Source: a virus. From it: a stretch of DNA of 64,000 nt. Shown here piece after piece: positions 1-8,081 of this stretch (positions are counted from its first letter, which is position 1; each line of letters starts with the position of its first letter). A program made the position numbers and the translations under genes. Below the pieces are notes generated by a model that had not been told where the DNA came from, made no database searches, and saw nothing but the letters and a program-made list of their open reading frames with translations. The stretch lies in IMG/VR virus record IMGVR_UViG_3300036770_005084, positions 91,232 to 155,231 of that record; one strand, 5' to 3'.

Positions 1-64
1 TTTCATGAAATTTTTCTTTAGACCTTACTTTATTTACACCATAACTTCTTGAAAATGATGACAT
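1..64 (-). CDS. 5' end of an uncharacterised gene, cut by the window edge
   Basis: An ATG at positions 64-62 on the minus strand opens a frame that stays open for 21 codons to the window edge. The predicted N-terminus is MSSFSRSYGVNKV. It follows the minus-strand gene ending at 93 in the same direction, which is the usual tight phage packing. There is no recognisable domain in so short a piece. It could be a chance open frame; the call rests only on orientation and position. Confidence 0.35.
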   Translation of the reverse strand, partial: MSSFSRSYGVNKVRSKEKFHE

Positions 65-92
65 TATAAAATGCCAACATTTAATTTTAGAA

Positions 93-287
93 TCATTGTC
101 CTTTTTCATTTTTATGAATCCAGGTTTTTAGTTCTGAAATATATTCTCTAAGTATTTGTGCTTTTTTTAAATGCCACTCATCACCATCTTTTAAATATTC
201 TTGAGTATGATTGTCTATTGCTTTTAGTATATTATGTATCGGGGAATTCCATCCTTCACGTATAGGAGTGTTCCATTCTCGGGGCAT
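93..287 (-). CDS. small uncharacterised phage protein (64 aa)
   Basis: A 64-residue acidic/basic mixed protein with no signal peptide or membrane segment. The central part (residues about 18-55) is predicted helical, with heptad-like spacing around LKAIDNHTQEYL and LREYISELKTWI. A minus-strand late-promoter motif (AATAAATA, 309-316) lies about 20 nt upstream of its ATG, so late expression is likely. It is divergent from the gene at 361. I do not recognise the family. Confidence 0.6.
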   Translation of the reverse strand: MPREWNTPIREGWNSPIHNILKAIDNHTQEYLKDGDEWHLKKAQILREYISELKTWIHKNEKGQ

Positions 288-308
288 ATATTTTTCAGGA
301 ACTATTTT

Positions 309-316
309 TATTTATT
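309..316 (-). promoter_or_regulatory. T4-type late promoter motif, minus strand
   Basis: Read on the minus strand the bases are AATAAATA, one mismatch from the T4 late consensus TATAAATA and matching the NATAAATA form used in cyanophages. It sits just upstream of the minus-strand gene that starts at 287. It forms a divergent pair with the plus-strand motif at 329-336. Confidence 0.5.
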
Positions 317-328
317 TCTTAGTGATAA

Positions 329-336
329 TATAAATA
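329..336 (+). promoter_or_regulatory. T4-type late promoter motif, plus strand
   Basis: A perfect TATAAATA 24 nt upstream of the ATG at 361. It is placed to drive the tandem pair of genes at 361 and 782. In T4-like phages this octamer is read by host polymerase with gp55, gp33 and the sliding clamp. Confidence 0.6.
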
Positions 337-360
337 CAAAAAATATAAAATTAATTTACA

Positions 361-780
361 ATGAATCCTAAGTATAAAATACGAATAAATGAGATAACTA
401 GATTAGAGTCATTCGATACTCTAAGTGATATTATTGTGAGAGTGGAGGTTTTTGTCCAAGCATATATAGAAGAGAATTCATCTATTTCCACTTCTCGGGT
501 CTTTGTAATTGACTTTTCTGAAGAAGATTATAATTTTGATAATTTTGTATCATATACTAACGTAGATTCGGACTTAATTATTTCTTGGATTGTAAGTAAA
601 TATAATGTTTCTTCATTTGAAGAACTTCCAATAGTTAAGTCTATAACTGAAGAACTTTCTGAAGTTTTTTCTAGATATGAAAATAAAATTATCGAAACTG
701 TTAACTGGAATGTTAATCTTGATAAAGTTACTATTAAAGAGGAAATTGGAATTTCAACTGGTACTCTAGGAGAGGTATGA
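361..780 (+). CDS. uncharacterised phage protein, copy A of a tandem paralogous pair (139 aa)
   Basis: A soluble acidic protein with no recognised domain. The central segment reads (residues about 45-80) FSEEDYNFDNFVSYTNVDSD followed by a tryptophan-containing helix (LIISWIV). The next gene has the same layout, with FDPENFNSESFIPYEEVDLD then FVNWMI, so the two are distant tandem duplicates. The genes are one base apart (stop ends at 780, ATG at 782) and probably share the late promoter at 329. The start is chosen because the ATG follows the promoter at leader-like spacing. Function unknown. Confidence 0.75.
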   Translation: MNPKYKIRINEITRLESFDTLSDIIVRVEVFVQAYIEENSSISTSRVFVIDFSEEDYNFDNFVSYTNVDSDLIISWIVSKYNVSSFEELPIVKSITEELSEVFSRYENKIIETVNWNVNLDKVTIKEEIGISTGTLGEV

Positions 781-781
781 T

Positions 782-1150
782 ATGGAAGATATAAAATACC
801 AAATTGAATTAAAAGAAGTTAAATATAGAAATCAATATAATAATTGTGAAAAATTTATAGAATCCATTCTTGGAAAAGTTACTGTTACTTCTATTTCTTG
901 TCCGGAAATAGTTTATGAAAAAAAGATAAATGTTAAGTTTGATCCTGAAAATTTTAATTCAGAATCATTTATTCCATATGAAGAAGTAGATTTAGATACT
1001 TTTGTCAATTGGATGATTGCTTTAGATGGTGAAGCAGATACAATTGAGCAGGTTGAAATAGTTAGGAATGGAATTGAATATGTTCAAAACTGTATTTCCA
1101 AAAGATTGAGTTCTGAAACTGAGACTAAGGATTGGGTTATTTCTAATTAG
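782..1150 (+). CDS. uncharacterised phage protein, copy B of a tandem paralogous pair (122 aa)
   Basis: A paralogue of the preceding gene by shared order of features: a beta-rich N-terminal half, then F-x-x-[ED]-[ND]-[YF]-N...Y-x-x-V-D-x-D and a tryptophan helix at residues about 60-85. It lacks the short C-terminal tail of copy A. It lies directly upstream of the psbA promoter and is co-directional with psbA, but the intergenic region carries separate promoter elements. No catalytic motif is visible; a structural or host-takeover role is equally possible. Confidence 0.75.
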   Translation: MEDIKYQIELKEVKYRNQYNNCEKFIESILGKVTVTSISCPEIVYEKKINVKFDPENFNSESFIPYEEVDLDTFVNWMIALDGEADTIEQVEIVRNGIEYVQNCISKRLSSETETKDWVISN

Positions 1151-1164
1151 ATCTTGGAGAGGGG

Positions 1165-1198
1165 TTGACAGAAAAGTTAGGATATGCTAACATAAATA
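1165..1198 (+). promoter_or_regulatory. psbA upstream promoter region: early -35/-10 overlapping a late motif
   Basis: A consensus -35 TTGACA lies at 1165-1170. A weak -10 (TAACAT, 1188-1193, 17-nt spacing) overlaps a CATAAATA late motif at 1191-1198. psbA starts at 1265, leaving a leader of about 60 nt. The arrangement suggests psbA can be transcribed both early (host sigma70-type) and late. The early -10 is only a 4/6 match, so the late reading is the stronger of the two. Confidence 0.5.
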
Positions 1199-1264
1199 AG
1201 TGTTAAGGAATGTTTCTTTTCCTTAACAATACATATCCCTCAACTACTCGGAGTATTTAAATCT

Positions 1265-2344
1265 ATGACTGCAACTATCGCCCAACAGCGGAGTAGCAAC
1301 ACTTGGGAGCAATTTTGCGAGTGGGTCACTTCAACCGATAATCGTCTGTATGTCGGTTGGTTTGGAACTCTAATGATTCCAACCCTTCTTGCTGCTACTA
1401 TTTGCTTCATCGTTGCTTTTATTGCTGCACCTCCCGTCGATATTGACGGTATCCGTGAACCAGTTGCTGGTTCACTCATGTATGGAAACAACATCATTTC
1501 TGGTGCTGTTGTTCCTTCATCCAATGCTATTGGACTTCACTTCTATCCCATCTGGGAAGCTGCTTCTCTTGACGAGTGGCTATATAATGGTGGACCATTC
1601 CAACTGGTCGTCTTCCACTTTCTGATTGGTATCTATGCCTACATGGGTCGTGAATGGGAACTATCTTACCGACTGGGTATGCGTCCTTGGATTTGTGTTG
1701 CCTACTCAGCACCCGTTGCTGCTGCTAGTGCAGTTTTCCTGGTCTATCCCTTCGGTCAAGGATCCTTCTCTGATGCGATGCCTCTGGGGATTTCGGGAAC
1801 TTTCAACTACATGCTTGTTTTCCAGGCAGAACACAACATTCTTATGCATCCTTTCCACATGCTGGGAGTTGCTGGTGTCTTCGGTGGTTCTCTTTTCTCT
1901 GCTATGCATGGATCTCTTGTCACCTCTAGTCTTGTACGTGAGACTACAGAAAATGAGTCTCAGAACTATGGATACAAGTTTGGACAAGAAGAAGAGACCT
2001 ACAACATTGTAGCTGCTCACGGTTATTTTGGTCGTCTTATTTTCCAATATGCTTCCTTCAATAACTCACGTTCACTGCACTTCTTCCTTGCTGCTTGGCC
2101 TGTAGTTGGTATCTGGTTTGCTGCTCTTGGTGTTAGCACCATGGCATTCAACCTCAACGGTTTCAACTTCAACCAGTCCCTGCTGTCTTCTGACGGTCGT
2201 GTAGTCAACACTTGGGCAGACATCCTCAATCGTGCAAATCTTGGATTTGAAGTAATGCACGAACGAAATGCTCATAACTTCCCTCTCGATCTTGCTGCTG
2301 CTGATAGCACTCCTGTTGCTCTTACCGCACCTGCAATCGGTTGA
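1265..2344 (+). CDS. psbA: photosystem II reaction-centre protein D1
   Basis: Full-length, uninterrupted D1 of 359 residues. It is the photosystem II core subunit that binds the primary donor, pheophytin, QB and the Mn cluster; phage copies replace photodamaged host D1 during infection. Key residues are all present at standard positions: Tyr161 (TyrZ), Asp170, Glu189, His190, His198, His215, Ser264, His272, His332, Glu333, His337, Asp342 and Ala344 (processing site). Residue 130 is Glu, the high-light D1 form. A C-terminal extension of 15 residues follows Ala344. It has its own promoter region and a strong terminator, so it is an independent cassette. Codon use is more GC-rich than its neighbours, in line with host origin and high expression. 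No intron is present. Confidence 0.99.
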   Translation: MTATIAQQRSSNTWEQFCEWVTSTDNRLYVGWFGTLMIPTLLAATICFIVAFIAAPPVDIDGIREPVAGSLMYGNNIISGAVVPSSNAIGLHFYPIWEAASLDEWLYNGGPFQLVVFHFLIGIYAYMGREWELSYRLGMRPWICVAYSAPVAAASAVFLVYPFGQGSFSDAMPLGISGTFNYMLVFQAEHNILMHPFHMLGVAGVFGGSLFSAMHGSLVTSSLVRETTENESQNYGYKFGQEEETYNIVAAHGYFGRLIFQYASFNNSRSLHFFLAAWPVVGIWFAALGVSTMAFNLNGFNFNQSLLSSDGRVVNTWADILNRANLGFEVMHERNAHNFPLDLAAADSTPVALTAPAIG

Positions 2345-2372
2345 TATAAAATTGAATAATTGATATACGTTA

Positions 2373-2398
2373 GAGGGTGTAACAACCCTCTTTTTTAT
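2373..2398 (+). terminator. Rho-independent terminator after psbA
   Basis: Stem GAGGGT (2373-2378) pairs with ACCCTC (2385-2390) across a 6-nt loop and is followed by a run of T from 2391. It lies 29 nt after the psbA stop and isolates psbA from the small genes downstream. Confidence 0.9.
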
Positions 2399-2428
2399 TT
2401 TTATACATAATGAGGTTGCTTTTTATCC

Positions 2429-2590
2429 ATGAAAACATTAACATTTACAGAAGATCAGATTAAACTTCTTGCTGATGCGGTTTGGATGCGTCAGAGATGT
2501 TTTATTGCCGGAGATAAAAGATTCAAAGAATATGGAGTAATGCTGGAAGATATTCTTTTAGATCTTGAGTATACTCCATCCCGGTATTGA
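2429..2590 (+). CDS. small uncharacterised protein (53 aa)
   Basis: ATG at 2429, stop TGA at 2588-2590. The protein begins MKTLTFTEDQIKLLADAVW and ends with LEYTPSRY. It is mostly helical and soluble, with a C-terminal acidic helix. It begins a run of tiny overlapping genes after the psbA terminator. Coding character is supported by amphipathic composition and by the adjacent start of the next frame 2 nt after its stop. Family not recognised. Confidence 0.6.
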   Translation: MKTLTFTEDQIKLLADAVWMRQRCFIAGDKRFKEYGVMLEDILLDLEYTPSRY

Positions 2591-2591
2591 A

Positions 2592-2729
2592 ATGATTACA
2601 TCTGAAACATCTTATAAACTTGCAGAGATTATTAGAGATACTTTTCCAAATCTTTACAGAAAACCTCAAGTGACCTATAATAATCAAAAGTCTTTAAATA
2701 ATGAACGAATATTGGATTGTAACAGATAA
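2592..2729 (+). CDS. very small possible protein (45 aa)
   Basis: ATG at 2592, two bases after the preceding stop; the frame closes with TAA at 2727-2729. The product starts MITSETSYKLAEIIRDTFPN, a plausible helix. It overlaps the next gene by 29 nt, which is more than typical here, so the frame may be shorter or spurious. No recognised motif. Confidence 0.4.
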   Translation: MITSETSYKLAEIIRDTFPNLYRKPQVTYNNQKSLNNERILDCNR

Positions 2730-2973
2730 TAGAACCGGAAGAGTTATCTCACATTGTGGAGATATTACCGATGCAATTATGATGGTGGGATTTGATCCCA
2801 ATCATAGAACCTATAGTCGGCATCGTTATATTATGGACCAAGTAATTGACATTACTTCCACAACCGATAAACAACTTCCCGGTCAAATTGGGTTGCCATT
2901 AGGGAAAATAGATTCTCTTAATTCATATAAAGAAAAACTTCCTGATAGGATGGAAGAACCTTTTATTCCATAA
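2701..2973 (+). CDS. small uncharacterised phage protein (90 aa)
   Basis: A soluble 90-residue protein starting MNEYWIVTDNRTGRVISHCG. The first 50 residues look like a small alpha/beta domain with a His/Arg-rich stretch (NHRTYSRHRY, residues about 34-44). The C-terminus is proline-containing and ends EEPFIP. It sits at the upstream border of the glycan-modification island and is co-directional with it. I do not recognise the family and see no catalytic signature. Confidence 0.7.
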   Translation: MNEYWIVTDNRTGRVISHCGDITDAIMMVGFDPNHRTYSRHRYIMDQVIDITSTTDKQLPGQIGLPLGKIDSLNSYKEKLPDRMEEPFIP

Positions 2974-2992
2974 TATTAATATTATATTCACT

Positions 2993-3970
2993 ATGCATTT
3001 AGCAAAATTAGCATTGGATAATGGTGGAGTACTTAAACCACTAATTATTCCTTCATCATTAACTTCTGGGACAGGATTGATGAATCCATCAATTTTGATT
3101 GATGATGGAAAAATTTTAGTAAATATTCGTCACGTAAATTATACCTTTTATCATTCTGAAGAGAAATTATATCAACATCAGTGGGGTCCATTGACGTATA
3201 TACATCCTGAGCATGATATGCATCTTAGGACCTGGAATTGGTATTGTGAGTTAGATTCTGAATTCAATATCACTAGATATCATAAAGTTGATACTTCAAA
3301 GTTTGATACTTATGAACCACTTTGGGATTTTGTTGGTCTTGAAGATGCTAGAATTTTTAAATGGGAAGGAAAACTATATCTTTCTGGAGTAAGAAGAGAC
3401 ACTACAACTAATGGTCAGGGAAGAATGGAACTTTCTGAAATTGTAGTTGGTGATGGTGTCAAGGAAGTTTCTAGGGTTAGAATTCAACCTCCAAATGATC
3501 CAAATTCATACTGTGAGAAAAATTGGATGCCCATTATGGATAAACCATATCATTATGTTAAGTGGACAAGTCCAACTGAAGTTGTAAAAGTAAATCCAGA
3601 AACTGGTGAGTCTGAGACAGTAGTTAAATCTAATTATATTCAGTTTTCAAGAGACTTACGAGGAGGTTCTCAGGTAGTAAAGTATGGAGATTATTATATT
3701 GCGGTTACTCACGAAGTAGAATTTCTTGAAAGTGAAGTTGGGAGAAAAGATGCAAAATATTTACATAGGTTCATAGTTTGGGATAGAGATTTTAATATCT
3801 TTGCTTATTCTAGAGATTTTTCTTTCATGAATGCTCACGTTGAATTTTGTGTAGGACTTCAAATTTTAAATGATGATTTTATCTTTACTTTTGGGTATCA
3901 AGATAATGGTGCATACATACTAAAGTGTCCATCTTATGTTGTAGTTGATTTTTTAAATGGAAAATATTAA
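2993..3970 (+). CDS. predicted beta-propeller carbohydrate-active protein (GH130-like)
   Basis: A 325-residue protein built of repeated beta-strand blocks. The segment GLEDARIFKWEGKLYLSGV (residues about 115-133) resembles the 'G-[VL]-E-D-[PA]-R' signature of GH130-type mannoside phosphorylases and related five-bladed propellers. A late block NAHVEFCVGL...FTFGYQDNGAYI (about 275-307) fits the closing blade. Such proteins act on mannosides or similar glycosides. The neighbours are a GT17 glycosyltransferase overlapping by 14 nt and further sugar enzymes, so it belongs to the glycan island. Catalytic Asp cannot be assigned with certainty; it might be a binding rather than catalytic propeller. 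Confidence 0.5.
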   Translation: MHLAKLALDNGGVLKPLIIPSSLTSGTGLMNPSILIDDGKILVNIRHVNYTFYHSEEKLYQHQWGPLTYIHPEHDMHLRTWNWYCELDSEFNITRYHKVDTSKFDTYEPLWDFVGLEDARIFKWEGKLYLSGVRRDTTTNGQGRMELSEIVVGDGVKEVSRVRIQPPNDPNSYCEKNWMPIMDKPYHYVKWTSPTEVVKVNPETGESETVVKSNYIQFSRDLRGGSQVVKYGDYYIAVTHEVEFLESEVGRKDAKYLHRFIVWDRDFNIFAYSRDFSFMNAHVEFCVGLQILNDDFIFTFGYQDNGAYILKCPSYVVVDFLNGKY

Positions 3971-5456
3971 GTTGATAGATTGCTTTCCATATTTCAATGA
4001 AAAGGAAATATTGGAACTTAGAATTAAATTGCTTTATGATTACGTAGATAAGTTTGTAATTACCGAAGCAAATCAAACTCATTCTGGTCTTCCAAAGGAA
4101 TATACTTGCCATGAAGTATTAAAAAGTATAGATGACCCATTAAATAAAATTGAATTAGTACAGATTGATTTTTCCGAAAAGAATAATTTTGATCATTGGA
4201 AAAGGGAAAGAGTACAAAGGGATGCAGTTCTCCAAATCTTACATACTTTTGATGATGACTGTTTATTCTATTTTGGTGATTGTGATGAAATTTTAAATCC
4301 AAATCATATTGCTTGGATATGTGATATTGCTAGACAAAATCCAATGAATATCCTGCGTACACCACTCGCATTTTTAAATTGTAGAGCAGACCTTAGAGTT
4401 TTTGATGAGTATGACAATCCAATTATTTGGAGGTGTCCATACATAGCATCAAAAATGCACTTGGGCAAATACACACCATCACAAATTAGAGAATCTTCAG
4501 CACTATCTGGGAGCATAGAAACTTCTGACTTGGGAAGATATGTTAGTTTTCCGGATATTACTATAACTTGTAATGATATTGAAGTTATTCTTGGTTGGCA
4601 TTTTGCTTGGATGGGTGATAATGAAAGGAGAAAAATAAAGTGTAAATCATATCTTCATTATCATGATGAAGTTTCTAATTCTGTGGCACCACTTAATAGT
4701 GCTGAGATGATGAATTTTATGGAAATATACCGTGCAGAAAATGGTGCAACAGATCCTTTAGGTAGAAATAATCATATCCTAAAGAAGTATGATGTTAGTT
4801 TACTTCCAGATTTAATTTTATCTGAGAAAAAATTTAGAGATTTCTTTATTCCAGAAAATCAGTATGAAACTATACTTGAATTGCTTCAGAATAATCCAGA
4901 AATAAGCACAGATAAAAATTCAATAAAGTATTATGATAAATCTTTAGAATGGGATTTTATGCAATATCATAGTTATATTGATAATTTTTATAATGAAGAA
5001 TTTAAAAAATATAAAAATAAAAATATAAGTCTATGCGAAATTGGAATTGATACTGGAGGTTCTATTGCGATTTGGAGTAAGTATTTCCCAGATTCAAATA
5101 TAATTGGTATAGATAACAATACTTCTAGACTAAAAGATGAGTATAAATCTTACAACTTTGATAATGTTAGATATATCATTGATAATGCTTATGATTCGGA
5201 TTTAGTCAAATCTCTTCCCAACTTTGATATTATTATTGATGATGGACCACATACTTTTGAATCCCAAAAAGAATTTATTCAATTATATTCTTCAAAATTA
5301 AATCCTGGAGGAGTAATGATTATTGAAGATGTTAAATCTATTGACTATATTGAAGAATTTAATAAGATCCTTATGCCTGGATATACTTCTGAATTTATCG
5401 ACCTTACAGTAACTGATAATTTATATGATAGTATTCTTTACATTATTCGAAAATGA
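3957..5456 (+). CDS. GT17-type glycosyltransferase fused to a class I methyltransferase
   Basis: A two-domain protein of 499 residues. Residues 1-about 280 match glycosyltransferase family 17 (N-acetylglucosaminyltransferase type): start KLIDCFPYFNEKEILELRI, an FVITEANQTHSG block and a DxD-like FGDCDEI near residue 105. Residues about 355-499 are a SAM-dependent methyltransferase: glycine loop LCEIGIDTGGS (about 358), acidic strand end GIDNN and IIIDDGPHTFESQ (about 423). The predicted role is adding a sugar and capping it with a methyl group. It overlaps its upstream neighbour by 14 nt and its downstream neighbour by 4 nt, so translation is coupled. The acceptor is unknown. Confidence 0.75.
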   Translation: MENIKLIDCFPYFNEKEILELRIKLLYDYVDKFVITEANQTHSGLPKEYTCHEVLKSIDDPLNKIELVQIDFSEKNNFDHWKRERVQRDAVLQILHTFDDDCLFYFGDCDEILNPNHIAWICDIARQNPMNILRTPLAFLNCRADLRVFDEYDNPIIWRCPYIASKMHLGKYTPSQIRESSALSGSIETSDLGRYVSFPDITITCNDIEVILGWHFAWMGDNERRKIKCKSYLHYHDEVSNSVAPLNSAEMMNFMEIYRAENGATDPLGRNNHILKKYDVSLLPDLILSEKKFRDFFIPENQYETILELLQNNPEISTDKNSIKYYDKSLEWDFMQYHSYIDNFYNEEFKKYKNKNISLCEIGIDTGGSIAIWSKYFPDSNIIGIDNNTSRLKDEYKSYNFDNVRYIIDNAYDSDLVKSLPNFDIIIDDGPHTFESQKEFIQLYSSKLNPGGVMIIEDVKSIDYIEEFNKILMPGYTSEFIDLTVTDNLYDSILYIIRK

Positions 5457-6184
5457 GTATTGTATTATATTGTAATTGCTACAAACAAAAGACTCCATAT
5501 AGAATTCAGCAAAATCAAAAAAATTTAATGTTGGGATCATCTCAATATACATCTAAATTGAAGGATGAATTAATTTCTGAAGGATATATTTTAGATGATA
5601 TTGGAGATAATATTTCTCATTTAAATAAATGGTTTGGGCAAAGTTGTGGATTGTATTGGGTATATAAAAATTCTAATGAAGATTTTGTTGGAATGAATAC
5701 TTATAGAATTTTTTGGAATGATTCTGCGATTTCTAATCTTGATGTTAGTGAAAATAAGTTATATGTTCCATCTAAATTTGATGTTAGTGATGATGGAATA
5801 AATTATGAAAATTTGGAAAATCATTTTCGTGTTAGTCATGGCAATGGATCTTACAAAATGCTTATGAACTGTATAAAAAATAATAATATTTTATATACAG
5901 ATTTTAATAATTGGATGAGTCAAAAATTTCTTTATCCATTTTCTATCTTTATTGCTAACAAAAAAATATTTGATAAAATATGTAGTATTTTATTTGAACT
6001 TGCCTTTGACTTTTTTGATACGAATAGGTATACTATATACAACTTTTCAGATCATTATGGACAAATTCGACAAATGGATTTTATTTGTGAAAGAATATTA
6101 CATCTAATATTTAATAATATAGATTATTTTATTCCAAACATAGACATAACAGAAATACCAATCTATCAATATAAACATATTTAA
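5453..6184 (+). CDS. DUF4422-type glycosyltransferase
   Basis: A 243-residue protein with the layout of the DUF4422 capsular-polysaccharide glycosyltransferase family: HLNKWFGQSCGLYWVYKN then DFVGMNTYRIFW (residues about 57-88), and near the C-terminus RQMDFICERILHLIF (about 204-218), which corresponds to the family's 'R.MGFISERL' block. It overlaps the GT17-methyltransferase gene by ATGA. It is AT-rich, even compared with its neighbours. Sugar donor and acceptor cannot be read from the sequence. Confidence 0.7.
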   Translation: MSIVLYCNCYKQKTPYRIQQNQKNLMLGSSQYTSKLKDELISEGYILDDIGDNISHLNKWFGQSCGLYWVYKNSNEDFVGMNTYRIFWNDSAISNLDVSENKLYVPSKFDVSDDGINYENLENHFRVSHGNGSYKMLMNCIKNNNILYTDFNNWMSQKFLYPFSIFIANKKIFDKICSILFELAFDFFDTNRYTIYNFSDHYGQIRQMDFICERILHLIFNNIDYFIPNIDITEIPIYQYKHI

Positions 6185-6195
6185 GATCAATAATT

Positions 6196-7446
6196 ATGAA
6201 TCTACTAGATCAATACTTGGTTAATTATATAAATGAACCAGAACTTCCAGACAATAATTTTCATATTGCAAGATACTATGATCTCATCGGACAAACTGCA
6301 ACAGCAGTTTCTTATTATTTGAGAACGGCAGAAAGAACTAAAGAACCAGAATACCAATATGTATGTTTAATCCTTGCTGCAAAATGTTTTGAACGTCAGG
6401 GTTCTAGAAATTTTACTGTTAAGGGATTATATCAAAATGCTATCACTACTTGCCCCGATCGACCAGAAGCATATTATTTCTTATCTAAGTTTTATGATAA
6501 TGAGAATAAAGATGGTTCTTGGACTGATGCTTATGTAATGGCAAGTATTGGGGTTAATAACTCTAAAGATAAGGTATTTTCACAATTAAAGTGTGAGGTT
6601 GATTACCCTGGTATGCAGGGATTATTATTTCAAAAGGCACATAATGGATGGGTGTGTGGTGTATGCGATGATGCAAGGAATATCTTAAAATATATTCTTA
6701 GGGAATATATTTCAGATAAAAAAATTTGCAGGGATACTTTTAATGAACTAATATCCATAGATAAAAATAATTCATTTGAAGTGTACACAAATGAAAATCA
6801 TTCTAATTTAAAGTATAAATTCACTAACTCTAATATAATTGATAAAAACTTTTCCGAAGCATTTCAAGATATGTTTATTTTGAGTATGCTGGATGGAAAG
6901 ATGAATGGATCATATCTTGAAATTGGTGCTGGTAGTTCCTATTATGGAAGTAATACTGCTTTACTTGAGACTAAATTTAATTGGACTGGAATTGGGTTGG
7001 ATTTATCAGAAGAATTTGTAGAACAACATCGTAACGAAAGGAAAAATCTCTGTTTATTAAAAAATGCTTTAGATATTGATTATGAAGAATTTATTTTGAA
7101 AAATTATAATTCAACAGACATTGATTATCTACAATTAGATTGTGATCCACCAGCAGTTACATATGAAATATTATTAAAAATTCCTTTTGAAAAATTTAGA
7201 TTTTCTGTAATTACATATGAGCATGATTACTATATTGATGAGACTGAATCCTTTAAAGATAAGTCTAGAGAATATTTGAGATCAAAGGGTTATGAATTAG
7301 TTTTGGCAAATGTTGCTCCCAATGAATGGAAGGATTATGAAGATTGGTGGGTGCATCCTGATCTTGTAAATGCGAAGGTATTGACTCAACTAAAAGATAC
7401 TTCAAATAAAATTAAAAAAGCAAAAAACATTTTTGTAGAATTATGA
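6196..7446 (+). CDS. TPR-like repeats fused to an FkbM-type methyltransferase
   Basis: A 416-residue protein. Residues about 15-150 are helical TPR-like repeats (ARYYDLIGQTATAVSYYLRT; PEAYYFLSKFYDN) as often precede sugar-modifying enzymes. Residues about 220-416 are FkbM-type methyltransferase: FQDMFILSMLDG, the SAM loop YLEIGAGSSYYGSNT (about 239), GLDLSEE and the DYLQLDCDP block (about 313). FkbM enzymes O-methylate sugars or similar hydroxyls. It overlaps the next gene by 4 nt. This is the second methyltransferase domain in the island, which suggests methylated glycans. Confidence 0.8.
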   Translation: MNLLDQYLVNYINEPELPDNNFHIARYYDLIGQTATAVSYYLRTAERTKEPEYQYVCLILAAKCFERQGSRNFTVKGLYQNAITTCPDRPEAYYFLSKFYDNENKDGSWTDAYVMASIGVNNSKDKVFSQLKCEVDYPGMQGLLFQKAHNGWVCGVCDDARNILKYILREYISDKKICRDTFNELISIDKNNSFEVYTNENHSNLKYKFTNSNIIDKNFSEAFQDMFILSMLDGKMNGSYLEIGAGSSYYGSNTALLETKFNWTGIGLDLSEEFVEQHRNERKNLCLLKNALDIDYEEFILKNYNSTDIDYLQLDCDPPAVTYEILLKIPFEKFRFSVITYEHDYYIDETESFKDKSREYLRSKGYELVLANVAPNEWKDYEDWWVHPDLVNAKVLTQLKDTSNKIKKAKNIFVEL

Positions 7447-8081
7447 AAATTACACAAGTACCAGATCCAGAACAAATTTACTTTAGAGTAAATCATAAAC
7501 CAAAACGAAGACCTGCAATGTGGATTGTAGATGATTTTTATGCTGATCCATATGCTGTTAGAGAATATGCATTAAAACAAGAATTTTTTGATGATGAGGG
7601 GTATATTGGTAGAAGAACTAGAAGGCAATTTTTCTTTCCTGGTCTCAAAGAATCTTTTGAAGATATTATGGGAATGACTATAACTGAATGGGAATCTCAT
7701 GGAATGAATGGAAGATTCCAACACAATTGGGCAGGAGAAAAATTGGTATATCATTGCGATGCTCAAAAATGGGCAGGGATGATATACTTGACTCCAGATG
7801 CCCCATTTGAATGCGGAACATCTTTATATGCACATAGAAAAACTAGAGTTCGACATAATTCAGAACCACTAGATGAAGTTTTTCCAGGAAATACCTTTCT
7901 CGATAAAACTCCATATCAAGTCGTAGATGTTGCTGGGAATGTATTTAATAGATTAGTTATTTTCAATGGTGGATGTATTCATGCAGCATCTGAATATTTT
8001 GGGCACTCTTTAGAGAACTGTAGGTTATGGCACATGTTTTTCTTTGATACTTTAGAAGATAATCATAATAGAGATAAATGA
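7443..8081 (+). CDS. 2-oxoglutarate/Fe(II) oxygenase-like protein
   Basis: A 212-residue protein with an oxygenase-type metal triad: HxD motif H104-C-D106, distal H180 in NGGCIHAAS, and R194 after it as the likely 2-oxoglutarate anchor. The N-terminal half has the WIVDDFYADPYAVREYAL segment seen in phage 2OG proteins of the DUF6445 type. The predicted role is hydroxylation of a peptide or small substrate. ATGA overlaps join it to the FkbM gene and to the GT2 gene. A protein or glycan substrate is inferred only from context. Confidence 0.7.
   Translation: MKITQVPDPEQIYFRVNHKPKRRPAMWIVDDFYADPYAVREYALKQEFFDDEGYIGRRTRRQFFFPGLKESFEDIMGMTITEWESHGMNGRFQHNWAGEKLVYHCDAQKWAGMIYLTPDAPFECGTSLYAHRKTRVRHNSEPLDEVFPGNTFLDKTPYQVVDVAGNVFNRLVIFNGGCIHAASEYFGHSLENCRLWHMFFFDTLEDNHNRDK

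Noticed and set aside
1240-2275. Several open frames on both strands overlapping psbA
   Set aside because: psbA is unmistakable across its full length; the others result from its GC-richer codons and show no conserved features. A regulatory antisense RNA cannot be excluded, but no promoter for one was recognised.
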